In this document: piece after piece, positions 41,770 to 48,698 of the stretch
Layout: each line of letters opens with the position of its first letter
Position numbering within the stretch: position 1 is the first letter of the stretch
Source of the DNA: Atopobium minutum
Lineage (GTDB): Bacteria; Actinomycetota; Coriobacteriia; Coriobacteriales; Atopobiaceae
Assembly: GCA_900105895.1 (NCBI GenBank)
Contig: FNSH01000001.1
Coordinates: 434,001 to 498,000 of the forward strand
Direction of reading: 5' to 3'
Length of the DNA stretch: 64,000 nt
Made by a program: the position numbers and the translations under genes
Notes under the pieces: model-generated
The model's database searches: none
What the model was told of the DNA's origin: nothing
The model's input: the letters and a program-made list of their open reading frames with translations, nothing else

Positions 41770-42519
41770 ATGGACCAAAAAAACCTGACAGCAAAGCTCC
41801 TGGACCTGGTCGAAGGCCGGGAAACACCGGAAAGTTGGCGGAACTGGTGGGACGAGCATGAGCCGGAACTGGAAGCCCTGCTGAGTCGGGGTGAATTCCT
41901 GAAACTGAAGCCCTGCCGACACGGCTTTCAGTGGGTCCCGGTGTTTGGCAGCCAAAAGGGAGCCATCGCCATTCTGGAAAAGAGCGGCATAGCATTTGAA
42001 GCCAGCAATCTCTACCAGGAGCGGTATCTGGCCGAGCTGGACGCTTTCTGCAAGGAACAGGAGCGGGTGCAGCGGGAAAAGCAAAAGGAATTCAAGGCCA
42101 GCCACCCAGAACTATTTGGCCAATACCCCAACTTTTGCAAGGCATTGGCAAAGGTGCTGGACCCCACGGATAAAATCCAGCCTGTCGCCGCGGAGGAACA
42201 GATCAGGGATCAAGAAAGCGTGCTGGACTTCACGCTCCCGTCCCAGGTGCGGAAGTTTTTCCTGCTGACCGCAGGTATCAATGTATCCACTGGCGTGATT
42301 CTTACCCTTTCCGGGATGTTTGATCTGACCATCCATGGAGAGCGGTATTGTGTGCTGGGCGAGTTCTGGAAAGAAGCGGACGGCGACCAGCTCCTGCTAC
42401 GCCCCGGAGAGGATACCATCTGGTACTACGCCCATGAGCAGGACAAGGTAAGGCGCCTCTGCAATGATATGACAGAACTGCTGGAGAAGAAACTGGCGAG
42501 GTATCTCAATGAACGCTGA
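41770..42519 (+). CDS. SUKH-like (SMI1/KNR4) orphan immunity protein
   Basis: 249 residues from ATG 41770, with GGAGGAAGATC upstream. The N-terminus, RNWWDEHEPELEALLSRGEF, is typical of clostridial immunity proteins. The C-terminal half has a SUKH-like pattern: LDFTLPSQVRKFFLLTAGIN, the strand GVILTLSGMFDLTI and ending in helices. Probably neutralises an incoming toxin. Located in a tandem plus-strand array with the DUF4253 gene; the following gene overlaps by 11 bases but is broken. Confidence 0.7.
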   Translation: MDQKNLTAKLLDLVEGRETPESWRNWWDEHEPELEALLSRGEFLKLKPCRHGFQWVPVFGSQKGAIAILEKSGIAFEASNLYQERYLAELDAFCKEQERVQREKQKEFKASHPELFGQYPNFCKALAKVLDPTDKIQPVAAEEQIRDQESVLDFTLPSQVRKFFLLTAGINVSTGVILTLSGMFDLTIHGERYCVLGEFWKEADGDQLLLRPGEDTIWYYAHEQDKVRRLCNDMTELLEKKLARYLNER

Positions 42520-42811
42520 AAACATCGCCCATGAAAAACGCTATCGGGACTGGTGGGCGCAGTATGATGCTATGTTTGCTCCGGAGAACCGATCTCCTCA
42601 GCAAGACGAGCAGTTTCCGCTGACGGATGGGTATTCCATCCGCTCCAAAGCCTACCTTTATGTATGACGGCGATCTACATCTCTGCGGCAGTGAAAGCGA
42701 ACTGCTGAACAATGAGGGCAAGGTGCGGTATCTTGGCGTAATCTGGACACGGATGGTGAATTCTGCTCCCTGTTTCGCCACCGCAACGGAAAGCACTATC
42801 TAATCTCCCGA
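42509..42811 (+). pseudogene. Frameshifted immunity-type gene
   Basis: ATG 42509 overlaps the preceding stop and reads 52 residues (MNAENIAHEKRYRDWWAQYD...) to a TGA. Shifting frame near 42650 continues as YDGDLHLCGSESELLNNEGK, and a second shift near 42740 continues as LDTDGEFCSLFRHRNGKHYL. All three pieces have coding character and consistent direction, so this is one gene with two frameshifts, cut at about 42811 where a truncated XRE gene begins on the other strand. Confidence 0.6.
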
Positions 42812-43034
42812 ATGGGTGATTTTTTATTTGAGAACGCCCCAGCAGATAATCAACAGTCACTTCATAAAACTTTGCCAACTCAATAAGGGCATAATGGCTG
42901 ATGTCCTTGAAATTATCCCCCTCATAACTGCCCAACGCAGACTTGGAGAGGTGCGTCTGCTCCGCAAGCTGTTCCAGCGTCAGCCCACGCTCCACACGCA
43001 GTTCTTTCAATCGTTATTGTATGGATAGTTCCAT
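42812..43034 (-). pseudogene. XRE-family regulator, nonsense-mutated and truncated
   Basis: From ATG 43034, preceded by GGAGGGGGAGTGC, the frame reads MELSIQ, then TAA (43014-43016), then RLKELRVERGLTLEQLAEQT and HLSKSALGSYEGDNFKDISH, ending KNHP at the junction with the frameshifted immunity gene. The HTH with YALIELAKFYEVTVDYLLG is typical of regulators on clostridial mobile elements, which are about twice as long. TAA probably replaced GAA. Reinitiation at the TTG at 43010 could still make an HTH stub. Confidence 0.7.
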
Positions 43035-43072
43035 GCACTCCCCCTCCTTGTCTGTTTATGTTACCTGTCATA

Positions 43073-43708
43073 TCAAAGTTTGTTCAGATACCCGATTTCA
43101 TCTAATTCTGCCTTAATCTCGTCCCATTCACTACGCTTGGGGTTTAATGCAACAATCATCTCTTTTGTCACCGGCACCCCGTCTGCAAGCTGGCGCACAA
43201 CTTCCAAAGGCAGGTCGGCGGGATAAAACCACTTCCCGTATTCCACATAGGTCTGCGGATTACCATCAATCATAGAGAGTAAATCCCTGGAAGCGTCCTC
43301 ACCAGCCATAGGATTACAGTGCCAAACAACGCCATCTTCCGTCCAGACGCAAAAAGTGCTTTTCATCTTTTTGACTTCTCTGCTATTCATAAGCTTTTGC
43401 AAAGCGGAAGGCATTCCATTTGTCAAATCCTCTATCCGAGGGAGTTTTTCTTCCCAATCGTAAAGTTCAGAATCTACACCATTGATAACACAGCCTTCAG
43501 ATGTGAACATGATAATCATGCTTTGCTCACTGCCATCGGTAGCCCAAAATGCTTCTTTTCCCTTTCTCCATATGGGATTGTATGTATAGTGACGGACGAA
43601 ACTCCATTCCTTCTCTAACATGATGATGTCCAAAGCTGCAAGCCCTTTGCAGGAAGCCTTTAGGCGATTTACATCAGGTAATCCAGACAAATTTTTCGTT
43701 GAAATCAT
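43073..43708 (-). CDS. Hypothetical protein, probable orphan immunity protein
   Basis: 211 residues from ATG 43708 with AAGGAG 7 bases before. Features: MISTKNLSGLPDVNRLKASC at the start, YDWEEKLPRIEDLTNGMPSA in the middle, and ending NPKRSEWDEIKAELDEIGYL. No named domain recognised. It lies in the minus-strand part of the island with other single immunity-type genes. Role inferred from context. Confidence 0.6.
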   Translation of the reverse strand: MISTKNLSGLPDVNRLKASCKGLAALDIIMLEKEWSFVRHYTYNPIWRKGKEAFWATDGSEQSMIIMFTSEGCVINGVDSELYDWEEKLPRIEDLTNGMPSALQKLMNSREVKKMKSTFCVWTEDGVVWHCNPMAGEDASRDLLSMIDGNPQTYVEYGKWFYPADLPLEVVRQLADGVPVTKEMIVALNPKRSEWDEIKAELDEIGYLNKL

Positions 43709-44001
43709 ATCGCCACTCCTTTCAAACTTTAATTGCCATCCAAGGACTTTCGTTATTACCACAATTCCGAGAGCATGGAAATAGAGAGTTTTCCGAGCTG
43801 ATTTCCGACCTTATGGATGTACGGGGCGGGCGGTCTTTCAGGTGTAGACTTAGGGTAGTTCATCGATGAGCTGCACCTTGAAAAATGAATGACCGTCCGA
43901 AAAGGAATACCCAGGCAGGGGAAGCACCGCAACGAGCCAGGGGCTGTCCTCAGCCTATGGGACAAAATGTCCCGAACCATTTTGATAAGCAAGCGTACTT
44001 T

Positions 44002-44280
44002 TCAACCTTTACCCTTTTTGAAAGAACCACTACCACGATAAGTGTTGACAACACAGGTAAAGACTTGTCCACAGTGTTTGCACCGTACCATGTGAACCAT
44101 AATTTCATCCGCCCAGCCATCTTCGGTCTTTACCTGATTCAACGGGCAAGTGGATTCTTCCTCAAGCAGTTCAAAACCGCCATTTGTCACAAGCTGTTGG
44201 ATGTATTCGATACACGCCAGATAATCTTTCGGTGCGTTAAATCTCTTCCATTTCTGAATATTATGACAGTAGTCACACAT
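44002..44280 (-). CDS. Small cysteine-rich (zinc-ribbon-like) protein of unknown function
   Basis: 92 residues from ATG 44280 (GGAGGG 7 bases before). N-terminal MCDYCHNIQKWKRFNAPKDY has CxxC; a second pair is VRCKHCGQVFTC near the C-terminus, so the protein may bind zinc. The middle (LEEESTCPLNQVKTEDGWAD) is acidic. Proteins like this recur in immunity gene arrays of Clostridia. No function is known. Confidence 0.6.
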   Translation of the reverse strand: MCDYCHNIQKWKRFNAPKDYLACIEYIQQLVTNGGFELLEEESTCPLNQVKTEDGWADEIMVHMVRCKHCGQVFTCVVNTYRGSGSFKKGKG

Positions 44281-44321
44281 TGCAACTCCCTCCATAACCA
44301 AATTTTTCTAAATTTTGAAAT

Positions 44322-44352
44322 GGGCGGGAAGCCATTTTAGGGCTTTCCCGCC
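44322..44352. terminator. GC-rich hairpin in the island
   Basis: GGCGGGAAGCC pairs with GGCTTTCCCGCC (one bulged T) around a seven-base loop. It lies upstream of the zinc-ribbon-like gene and downstream of the unknown gene at 44477, both on the minus strand. There is no T run on the minus-strand exit, so it may be a bidirectional barrier or an element relic. Confidence 0.4.
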
Positions 44353-44369
44353 TTGCTTACCCATCAGCA

Positions 44370-44475
44370 AAGACGGGCGAGGCTGTCAACGGCGGCGCAT
44401 TTATGCGCCGTTCATCTTGACCGTTGACTGGCTCGACTGGCTTTGCTATCTCCCCCGATAAACTGAAAGTTTTAG
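44370..44475. repeat. Island repeat with cassette junction motif, copy 2
   Basis: A nested stem-loop: GAGGCTGTCAACGG pairs with CCGTTGACTGGCTC, enclosing GGCGCAT-TT-ATGCGCC. The following CTATCTCCCCCGATAAACTG continues into the 3' side of the unknown gene at 44477. The segment from TCATCTTGACCGTTGACTGG to the GATAAACTG motif is repeated at 45005-45060 with a few changes. Confidence 0.6.
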
Positions 44476-44476
44476 A

Positions 44477-44926
44477 TCAGTCCCACACGATCTCCAAACA
44501 ATCGAAGTTATCTGGAATTGGTGGTACGCACGAATAAGTATTTAATTCAAATGCCTCTATTGTAATTACTCCATCAGAGCATAGCCATTCGCAATTTACT
44601 AATTTTTCTAATTCCGCAGGCAAAATGGTTGTGCAAATCACGATTGTATCTCCTGCAAGAACTAATTCTTCTTTCCCATTGTTTTCTACGATTCCTGTAT
44701 CATCGTGGAGAGCAACACGCACCCATGCTATGTCAGGCATTAACTCAATCTTTTGTAGCATATTTCGTATTTCAGAAAGCGTTGGACGGCCAAATCCCCA
44801 TTGGTTCGGAGCAATGGAATCCTCCTCTGTGTTTCCATCGAAAAATTCATCAAGCGTTAGTAATGGCAAGCGTTCTTCATTTTCTTCCAATATTTTTTTG
44901 AATGTATTCAGCTCTGTCATAGTCAC
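44477..44926 (-). CDS. Hypothetical acidic protein, probable orphan immunity protein
   Basis: 149 residues from a GTG at 44926 (AGGAG five bases before; ATG 44920 is also possible). Features: LPLLTLDEFFDGNTEEDSIA, QWGFGRPTLSEIRNMLQKIE and the ending PIPDNFDCLEIVWD. The compact acidic alpha/beta composition with a C-terminal Trp-Asp fits immunity proteins, but I cannot name the family. Its 3' end abuts junction motif copy 2. Confidence 0.65.
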   Translation of the reverse strand: MTMTELNTFKKILEENEERLPLLTLDEFFDGNTEEDSIAPNQWGFGRPTLSEIRNMLQKIELMPDIAWVRVALHDDTGIVENNGKEELVLAGDTIVICTTILPAELEKLVNCEWLCSDGVITIEAFELNTYSCVPPIPDNFDCLEIVWD

Positions 44927-45002
44927 AATTCTCCTCGCAAATCAGAATTAGTTGATTTTATCCTCTCCCCGGATTTTCTTGTTTTTCCGTTCTTCTAACT
45001 CC

Positions 45003-45062
45003 GCTCATCTTGACCGTTGACTGGCTCGGCTGGCTTTACTATCTCCTCGATAAATGGGAATT
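45003..45062. repeat. Island repeat with cassette junction motif, copy 3
   Basis: CATCTTGACCGTTGACTGGC then TCGGCTGGCTTTACTATCTCC and CGATAAATGGGAATTT. It matches 44412-44470 over about 60 bases. It sits between the 5' end of the gene at 44926 and the 3' end of the DUF4274-like gene, so each cassette carries one copy on its 3' side. Confidence 0.6.
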
Positions 45063-45070
45063 TTTCTTTT

Positions 45071-45656
45071 TTATTCGTCCAAAGCGTCACAAAGCTTGTC
45101 CATAATTTCAGAAAGAGCAGCTGGAATTCCTTCTTCCCAGTTTGGACTTTCTAAAACTTCTCCATCTAAAGCCATATACATCTCTTTAGGTATCTCTCTT
45201 TTCATTTCCTCTACGCCAACTTCTTCTGTCCAGTCATAATCTGAATTATATGGATCATTTTTAGGGTCAAAAGCATATTTTTGATTTTTGTAATATCCTG
45301 AAATATAGTTTTTTTTCAAGAGTTTCAACAATATCAAAATCTTCTAAAGCCCAGCTGCTCTCTTCTGCACATTCTTTTCTATTTTCATATTTCTTAAAAA
45401 ATTGAGGATCCATATACCAATATAGGAATAGAGCTGTTCCCTTGTCAGTATCAGGCTGTTCTGCTATCCATTTGATAACTTCCTTAGAATTATCAAAGTT
45501 CCAATCTATTGCTAAAAGTTGCCTTTCTTTTGGAGAGTTTTTCTTTAAAGAATTTATAATTAACTGTTTTTCTAACTCAACAAATTCATTTTCGTCAATC
45601 TCTACATTTTCCCAATCAAAATCTTCTCTTAAAATATCTTCAATTTTTAACATCAA
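45071..45656 (-). pseudogene. DUF4274-like immunity-type gene with a poly-A frameshift
   Basis: Two overlapping minus-strand frames form one protein. The first (45656 to about 45310) reads ERQLLAIDWNFDNSKEVIKW and TDKGTALFLYWYMDPQFFKK, the DUF4274 pattern, then LEDFDIVETLEKK. The second continues as NYISGYYKNQKYAFDPKNDP to ALSEIMDKLCDALDE. They join if the run of eight A (plus-strand T at about 45309-45316) had seven. So the gene is frameshifted at a homopolymer: mutation, phase variation or sequencing error. AT-rich, with a strong AGGAGGT-type site upstream. Confidence 0.65.
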
Positions 45657-45688
45657 AATACCTCCTAAAATTCATATTTGCTGTTCTC

Positions 45689-45800
45689 CTACTTCTGCCC
45701 CCGTTGTGGATTTAGATTTTTCAGCAAGTCCGATTTCCCCGCAATCTGTTTCAGACACTTCCGCTCTTCCTCTGTCATTTTGCTTAATTTCAGTTTAAAC
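45689..45800 (-). pseudogene. C-terminal fragment at the island's right boundary
   Basis: A minus-strand frame entering from about 45800 ends at TAG 45689-45691 and reads WFKLKLSKMTEEERKCLKQI then SDLLKNLNPQRGQK. ATG 45778 lies inside. It appears to be the tail of a larger gene cut off by the phage sequence that begins just before the endolysin gene. Family not recognised. It marks the right edge of the island. Confidence 0.4.
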
Positions 45801-45829
45801 CAACCAAAAAAAGAAAAGGAGAACCCAAA

Positions 45830-46681
45830 ATGAAGAACTGGAACACTCTAGAAGCTGACCTGAACCTGCTAATGAACAAACACTTCACCAAAGGCAGACA
45901 AGGCCGATCCATCAACAAAATCATCCTGCACCACAACGATGGCAACCTTTCCATACAAGGATGCTGGAACGTATGGCAAACCCGACCTGCCTCCGCGCAC
46001 TACCAAGTAGAAACCAGTGGCCGTATCGGCCAACTCGTCTGGGATAGGGATACTGCCTGGCACGCGGGAAATTGGGTAGCCAACACCACCTCGATTGGAA
46101 TCGAACACGCAGACGCATCCACCCACCCCTACCGTATCTCCGATGCCTGCCTAGAAAACGGGGCGCACCTGGTAGCCGCCCTGTGTCACTACTACAAGCT
46201 CGGCCGGCCCGCCTGGGGCAAAAACATATTCGGACACCGCGACTTTTCCGCAACCGAATGCCCCGCATCCATAGCTGGATCCCAACACGGCGCTTACATG
46301 GCCAGAGCCGGCTACTGGTACGACCAAATGACCTCCAGCAAAACATCCACCCCAGCAGCGGCACCTACCTCGAAGCCCGCGCCTAGTGGCTGTAAGAGCA
46401 TCGACACTCTCGCACATGAAGTCATCAATGGTTCGTGGGGTAACGGGAATGACCGCTACCAGCGCCTCACTGCGGCTGGGTTCGACTACGACGCCGTGCA
46501 AGCCCGCGTCAACGAAATCCTCGGGTTCAAAGCCAAACCCGCAGGCAAGAGCATAGAGACCCTGGCGCGCGAGGTGATTCGTGGGGATTGGGGTAACGGG
46601 CAAGAACGCTACAACCGTCTCACCAATGCTGGCTACAACTATCAACAGGTACAAAATCGCGTGAACCAAATCCTCAGCTAA
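45830..46681 (+). CDS. Endolysin: N-acetylmuramoyl-L-alanine amidase with two CW_7 repeats
   Basis: 283 residues. The Amidase_2 (PGRP-like) domain (about 15-160) has zinc ligands in IILHHNDGN, GIEHADAS and FGHRDFSATECPA. A Ser/Pro/Ala linker follows, then two CW_7 (Cpl-7-like) cell-wall repeats at about 185-232 and 240-283, each with EVI-x-G-x-WGNG and a RLTxAGxxYxxVQxRVNxIL ending. Cuts peptidoglycan at the end of infection. AAAAGGAGAACCC precedes the ATG. Confidence 0.94.
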   Translation: MKNWNTLEADLNLLMNKHFTKGRQGRSINKIILHHNDGNLSIQGCWNVWQTRPASAHYQVETSGRIGQLVWDRDTAWHAGNWVANTTSIGIEHADASTHPYRISDACLENGAHLVAALCHYYKLGRPAWGKNIFGHRDFSATECPASIAGSQHGAYMARAGYWYDQMTSSKTSTPAAAPTSKPAPSGCKSIDTLAHEVINGSWGNGNDRYQRLTAAGFDYDAVQARVNEILGFKAKPAGKSIETLAREVIRGDWGNGQERYNRLTNAGYNYQQVQNRVNQILS

Positions 46682-46707
46682 CCAGCAAATTAGCCCGCTG
46701 GATTCTA

Positions 46708-46756
46708 AGAGCCGCCTCAGCGAGACTTCACTGTCTTGCTGGGGCGGCTCTTTTTG
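46708..46756 (+). terminator. Strong intrinsic terminator after endolysin
   Basis: AGAGCCGCCTCAGCGAGAC pairs with GTCTTGCTGGGGCGGCTCT around a six-base loop, followed by TTTTTG. It ends the late operon. Confidence 0.85.
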
Positions 46757-46763
46757 TTTTCCC

Positions 46764-46805
46764 TGTTTATATTTCGTGCTTCTCGAAGCCCTCCTTATAG
46801 GAGGA
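46764..46805 (+). promoter_or_regulatory. Phage leader element, copy C
   Basis: GTTTATATTTCGTGCTTCTC followed by AAGCCCTCCTTATAGGAGG. The CCTCC and GGAGG form a perfect hairpin that hides the ribosome binding site of the gene at 46813. Copy B at 10668 differs by a few bases. It is the first feature of the integration transcript. Confidence 0.6.
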
Positions 46806-46812
46806 ATAAGCG

Positions 46813-47220
46813 ATGATTGACCCGATTCAAAAAGAGGCGATAGTAAAACTCAACCAGCAAGGGATGACTGCGGCGATGATTGCGCGACTTCTTGGGCTAG
46901 AGCCAAGCAGTGTTCGCAGTCATCTGGCACGAAACCCCCATAAGCGCCCACAAAACCAAGGTATGGAGGATGGTCGCTGGTGTCGTTGGTGCGGTGACCC
47001 CATAGCGACTCAGGCGACTGGCAGACCTGCATCTTTTTGCTGCAGCGAGCATAGGCGGGCTTGGTGGGCGAAACATCCCGAAGCGAAAAACCGTGACGCC
47101 ACCTACACCTTCACCTGTATCGGCTGTGGCACCACGTTCACCGCGTATGGGAATAAACATCGACGCTACTGCCGCCATGAATGCTACGTAACTCATCGGA
47201 GCAAGAAATGCCCGCGATGA
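46813..47220 (+). CDS. HTH and zinc-finger protein of the integration module
   Basis: 135 residues. N-terminal helix-turn-helix: EAIVKLNQQGMTAAMIARLL with a recognition helix LEPSSVRSHLARN. The C-terminal part has two zinc-binding units: CRWCGDP...CCSEH and CIGCGTTF...CRHEC. Usually found just before the recombinase genes in such prophages; may be a directionality or regulatory factor. Ribosome binding site within leader element C. Confidence 0.75.
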   Translation: MIDPIQKEAIVKLNQQGMTAAMIARLLGLEPSSVRSHLARNPHKRPQNQGMEDGRWCRWCGDPIATQATGRPASFCCSEHRRAWWAKHPEAKNRDATYTFTCIGCGTTFTAYGNKHRRYCRHECYVTHRSKKCPR

Positions 47221-47417
47221 GCGCACCCCAGTTTACTCGGGAAGCCACCTACCGAGCCACCATGCTGGCAGCCACGAAAGCAGCCAAGGCAGGGATACTC
47301 ACCGATACAGATGTGAGCCACATTCGAGGTGGGCTGATAGCCCGCAATCTTCCTCCGATTGGGCGGCTGCATACGGCGCTAGTACTGGATAAAACAGGCG
47401 TTCAGAGTGATATATAG
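47208..47417 (+). CDS. SHOCT-like small protein of the integration module
   Basis: 69 residues from ATG 47208 (GGAG six bases before), overlapping the previous gene by 13 bases. It contains TREATYRATMLAATKAAKAG and NLPPIGRLHTAL, the pattern of the short SHOCT-like proteins encoded directly before phage serine recombinases. Possible cofactor of recombination; role unproven. Confidence 0.65.
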   Translation: MPAMSAPQFTREATYRATMLAATKAAKAGILTDTDVSHIRGGLIARNLPPIGRLHTALVLDKTGVQSDI

Positions 47418-47447
47418 ACACACCGGACTTGATACAAGGAGACGCGC

Positions 47448-48698
47448 ATGGAGATCTGCAAACTACCACCCAAACCCGCCCAACTACGGCTCACGCGGGT
47501 GGCGGCATATGTACGGGTCTCACGCGAATCCGAGCGCCTCACTCACTCGTTCTCTGCCCAGGTTTCTTACTACAACAAGCTCATCACGAACACCCCGGGC
47601 TGGGAATACGCCGGGGTCTACAGCGACTACGCAACGACAGGTACATCTACCACGGGGCGCGGCGAGTTCAACCAGATGATCGAGCAAGCACTCGCAGGGA
47701 GTATCGACATTATTCTCACCAAATCCATCTCGCGGTTCGCTCGCAACACCGTCGACCTACTCACCACTGTGCGAGCATTGAAAGCCGCTGGAGTTTCAGT
47801 GCGTTTTGAACGTGAAAACATCGACACCGCCAACGCTGAAGGCGAAGTCCTCCTCACTTTACTAGCCTCGTTCGCGCAAGCTGAATCCGAATCTATCTCG
47901 GCTAATGCGAAGTGGGGAATCCGCAAAAAATACAAGGATGGACTGTTGCATTCGCGCCACCCCTACGGATACCACTACCACCACGGCCAGCTCGACATTA
48001 TTGAAGAAGAAGCCGTGATTGTGCGGCGTGTATTCAGCGAGTTTCTTGAAGGTATCAGCCCAGAGAAAACCTGCAAACAAATGAACCAAGAGGGTTTGCG
48101 TTCACGTGGTGGCGGCAAGTTCAGTGCCTCGGTGACCCGCGATTGGCTGGAGAACCCCACCTATATCGGTACCGCAATCTTGCAACAGTACTTCAGTGCT
48201 CACGCCGGAGATAACACACCAACTCTGAATCGTGGCGAGCTGGATAAATATATTGTGGAAGACTCCCACCCGCCGATTATCGAGCGTAGCGTTTTTGACG
48301 CCGTTCAAGCAGAGCTAGCCAGGCGGCGTGCCACGGGCGGACGCGGCTTGACCCCAACCGGTGGGAGTAGCGCTCTTACGCACCGTATCACCTGCACTAT
48401 CTGTGGCAGGAACTATCATCGGCGTACCCGCCGCTTGGCGCACTCGACTTATAAATACTGGTGGTGTGAGAGCGCCACGAAAGGCAAGGGCAACCCCTGT
48501 CATGCTCATCAACTACGAGAAGAAAACCTGCACACCATCATCAAGCGCCTGCTTGGGCTTCATGCTTGGGACGACCAGCAGGTAGTTGATCGGATCGAGC
48601 GGATTGAGGTCTGCCCGAACTGGCTCCTGACCATCCACCTCAGTAGTGGGAACACTGCCACGGTTGATTACCTCACCGGTGAGGAGGTGACTGCCTGA
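47448..48698 (+). CDS. Large serine recombinase, first of a tandem pair
   Basis: 416 residues. The N-terminal resolvase catalytic domain has nucleophile Ser25 in YVRVSRES and the SRFARNTVDL arginines. The recombinase domain (about 190-300) includes HPYGYHY and the ENPTYIGTAILQQ segment. The zinc ribbon is CTICGRNYHRRTRR...C...C near 310-350. The C-terminal coiled coil is short, so the protein is somewhat smaller than typical integrases. ATG after AAGGAGACGCGC. Its stop overlaps the next start as TGATG. Confidence 0.93.
   Translation: MEICKLPPKPAQLRLTRVAAYVRVSRESERLTHSFSAQVSYYNKLITNTPGWEYAGVYSDYATTGTSTTGRGEFNQMIEQALAGSIDIILTKSISRFARNTVDLLTTVRALKAAGVSVRFERENIDTANAEGEVLLTLLASFAQAESESISANAKWGIRKKYKDGLLHSRHPYGYHYHHGQLDIIEEEAVIVRRVFSEFLEGISPEKTCKQMNQEGLRSRGGGKFSASVTRDWLENPTYIGTAILQQYFSAHAGDNTPTLNRGELDKYIVEDSHPPIIERSVFDAVQAELARRRATGGRGLTPTGGSSALTHRITCTICGRNYHRRTRRLAHSTYKYWWCESATKGKGNPCHAHQLREENLHTIIKRLLGLHAWDDQQVVDRIERIEVCPNWLLTIHLSSGNTATVDYLTGEEVTA

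Noticed and set aside
41422..42105. 227-codon minus-strand frame
   Set aside because: Crosses the boundary of two supported plus-strand immunity-type genes and is Pro/Arg-rich; a shadow of GC-rich coding DNA.
43885..44340. 151-codon plus-strand frame
   Set aside because: Covers the antisense of the cysteine-rich small gene, which has a strong ribosome binding site and zinc-ligand spacing; the plus-strand product has no coherent features.
45921..46669. Long minus-strand frames over the endolysin
   Set aside because: Antisense of a clear amidase with catalytic residues; no ribosome binding sites.
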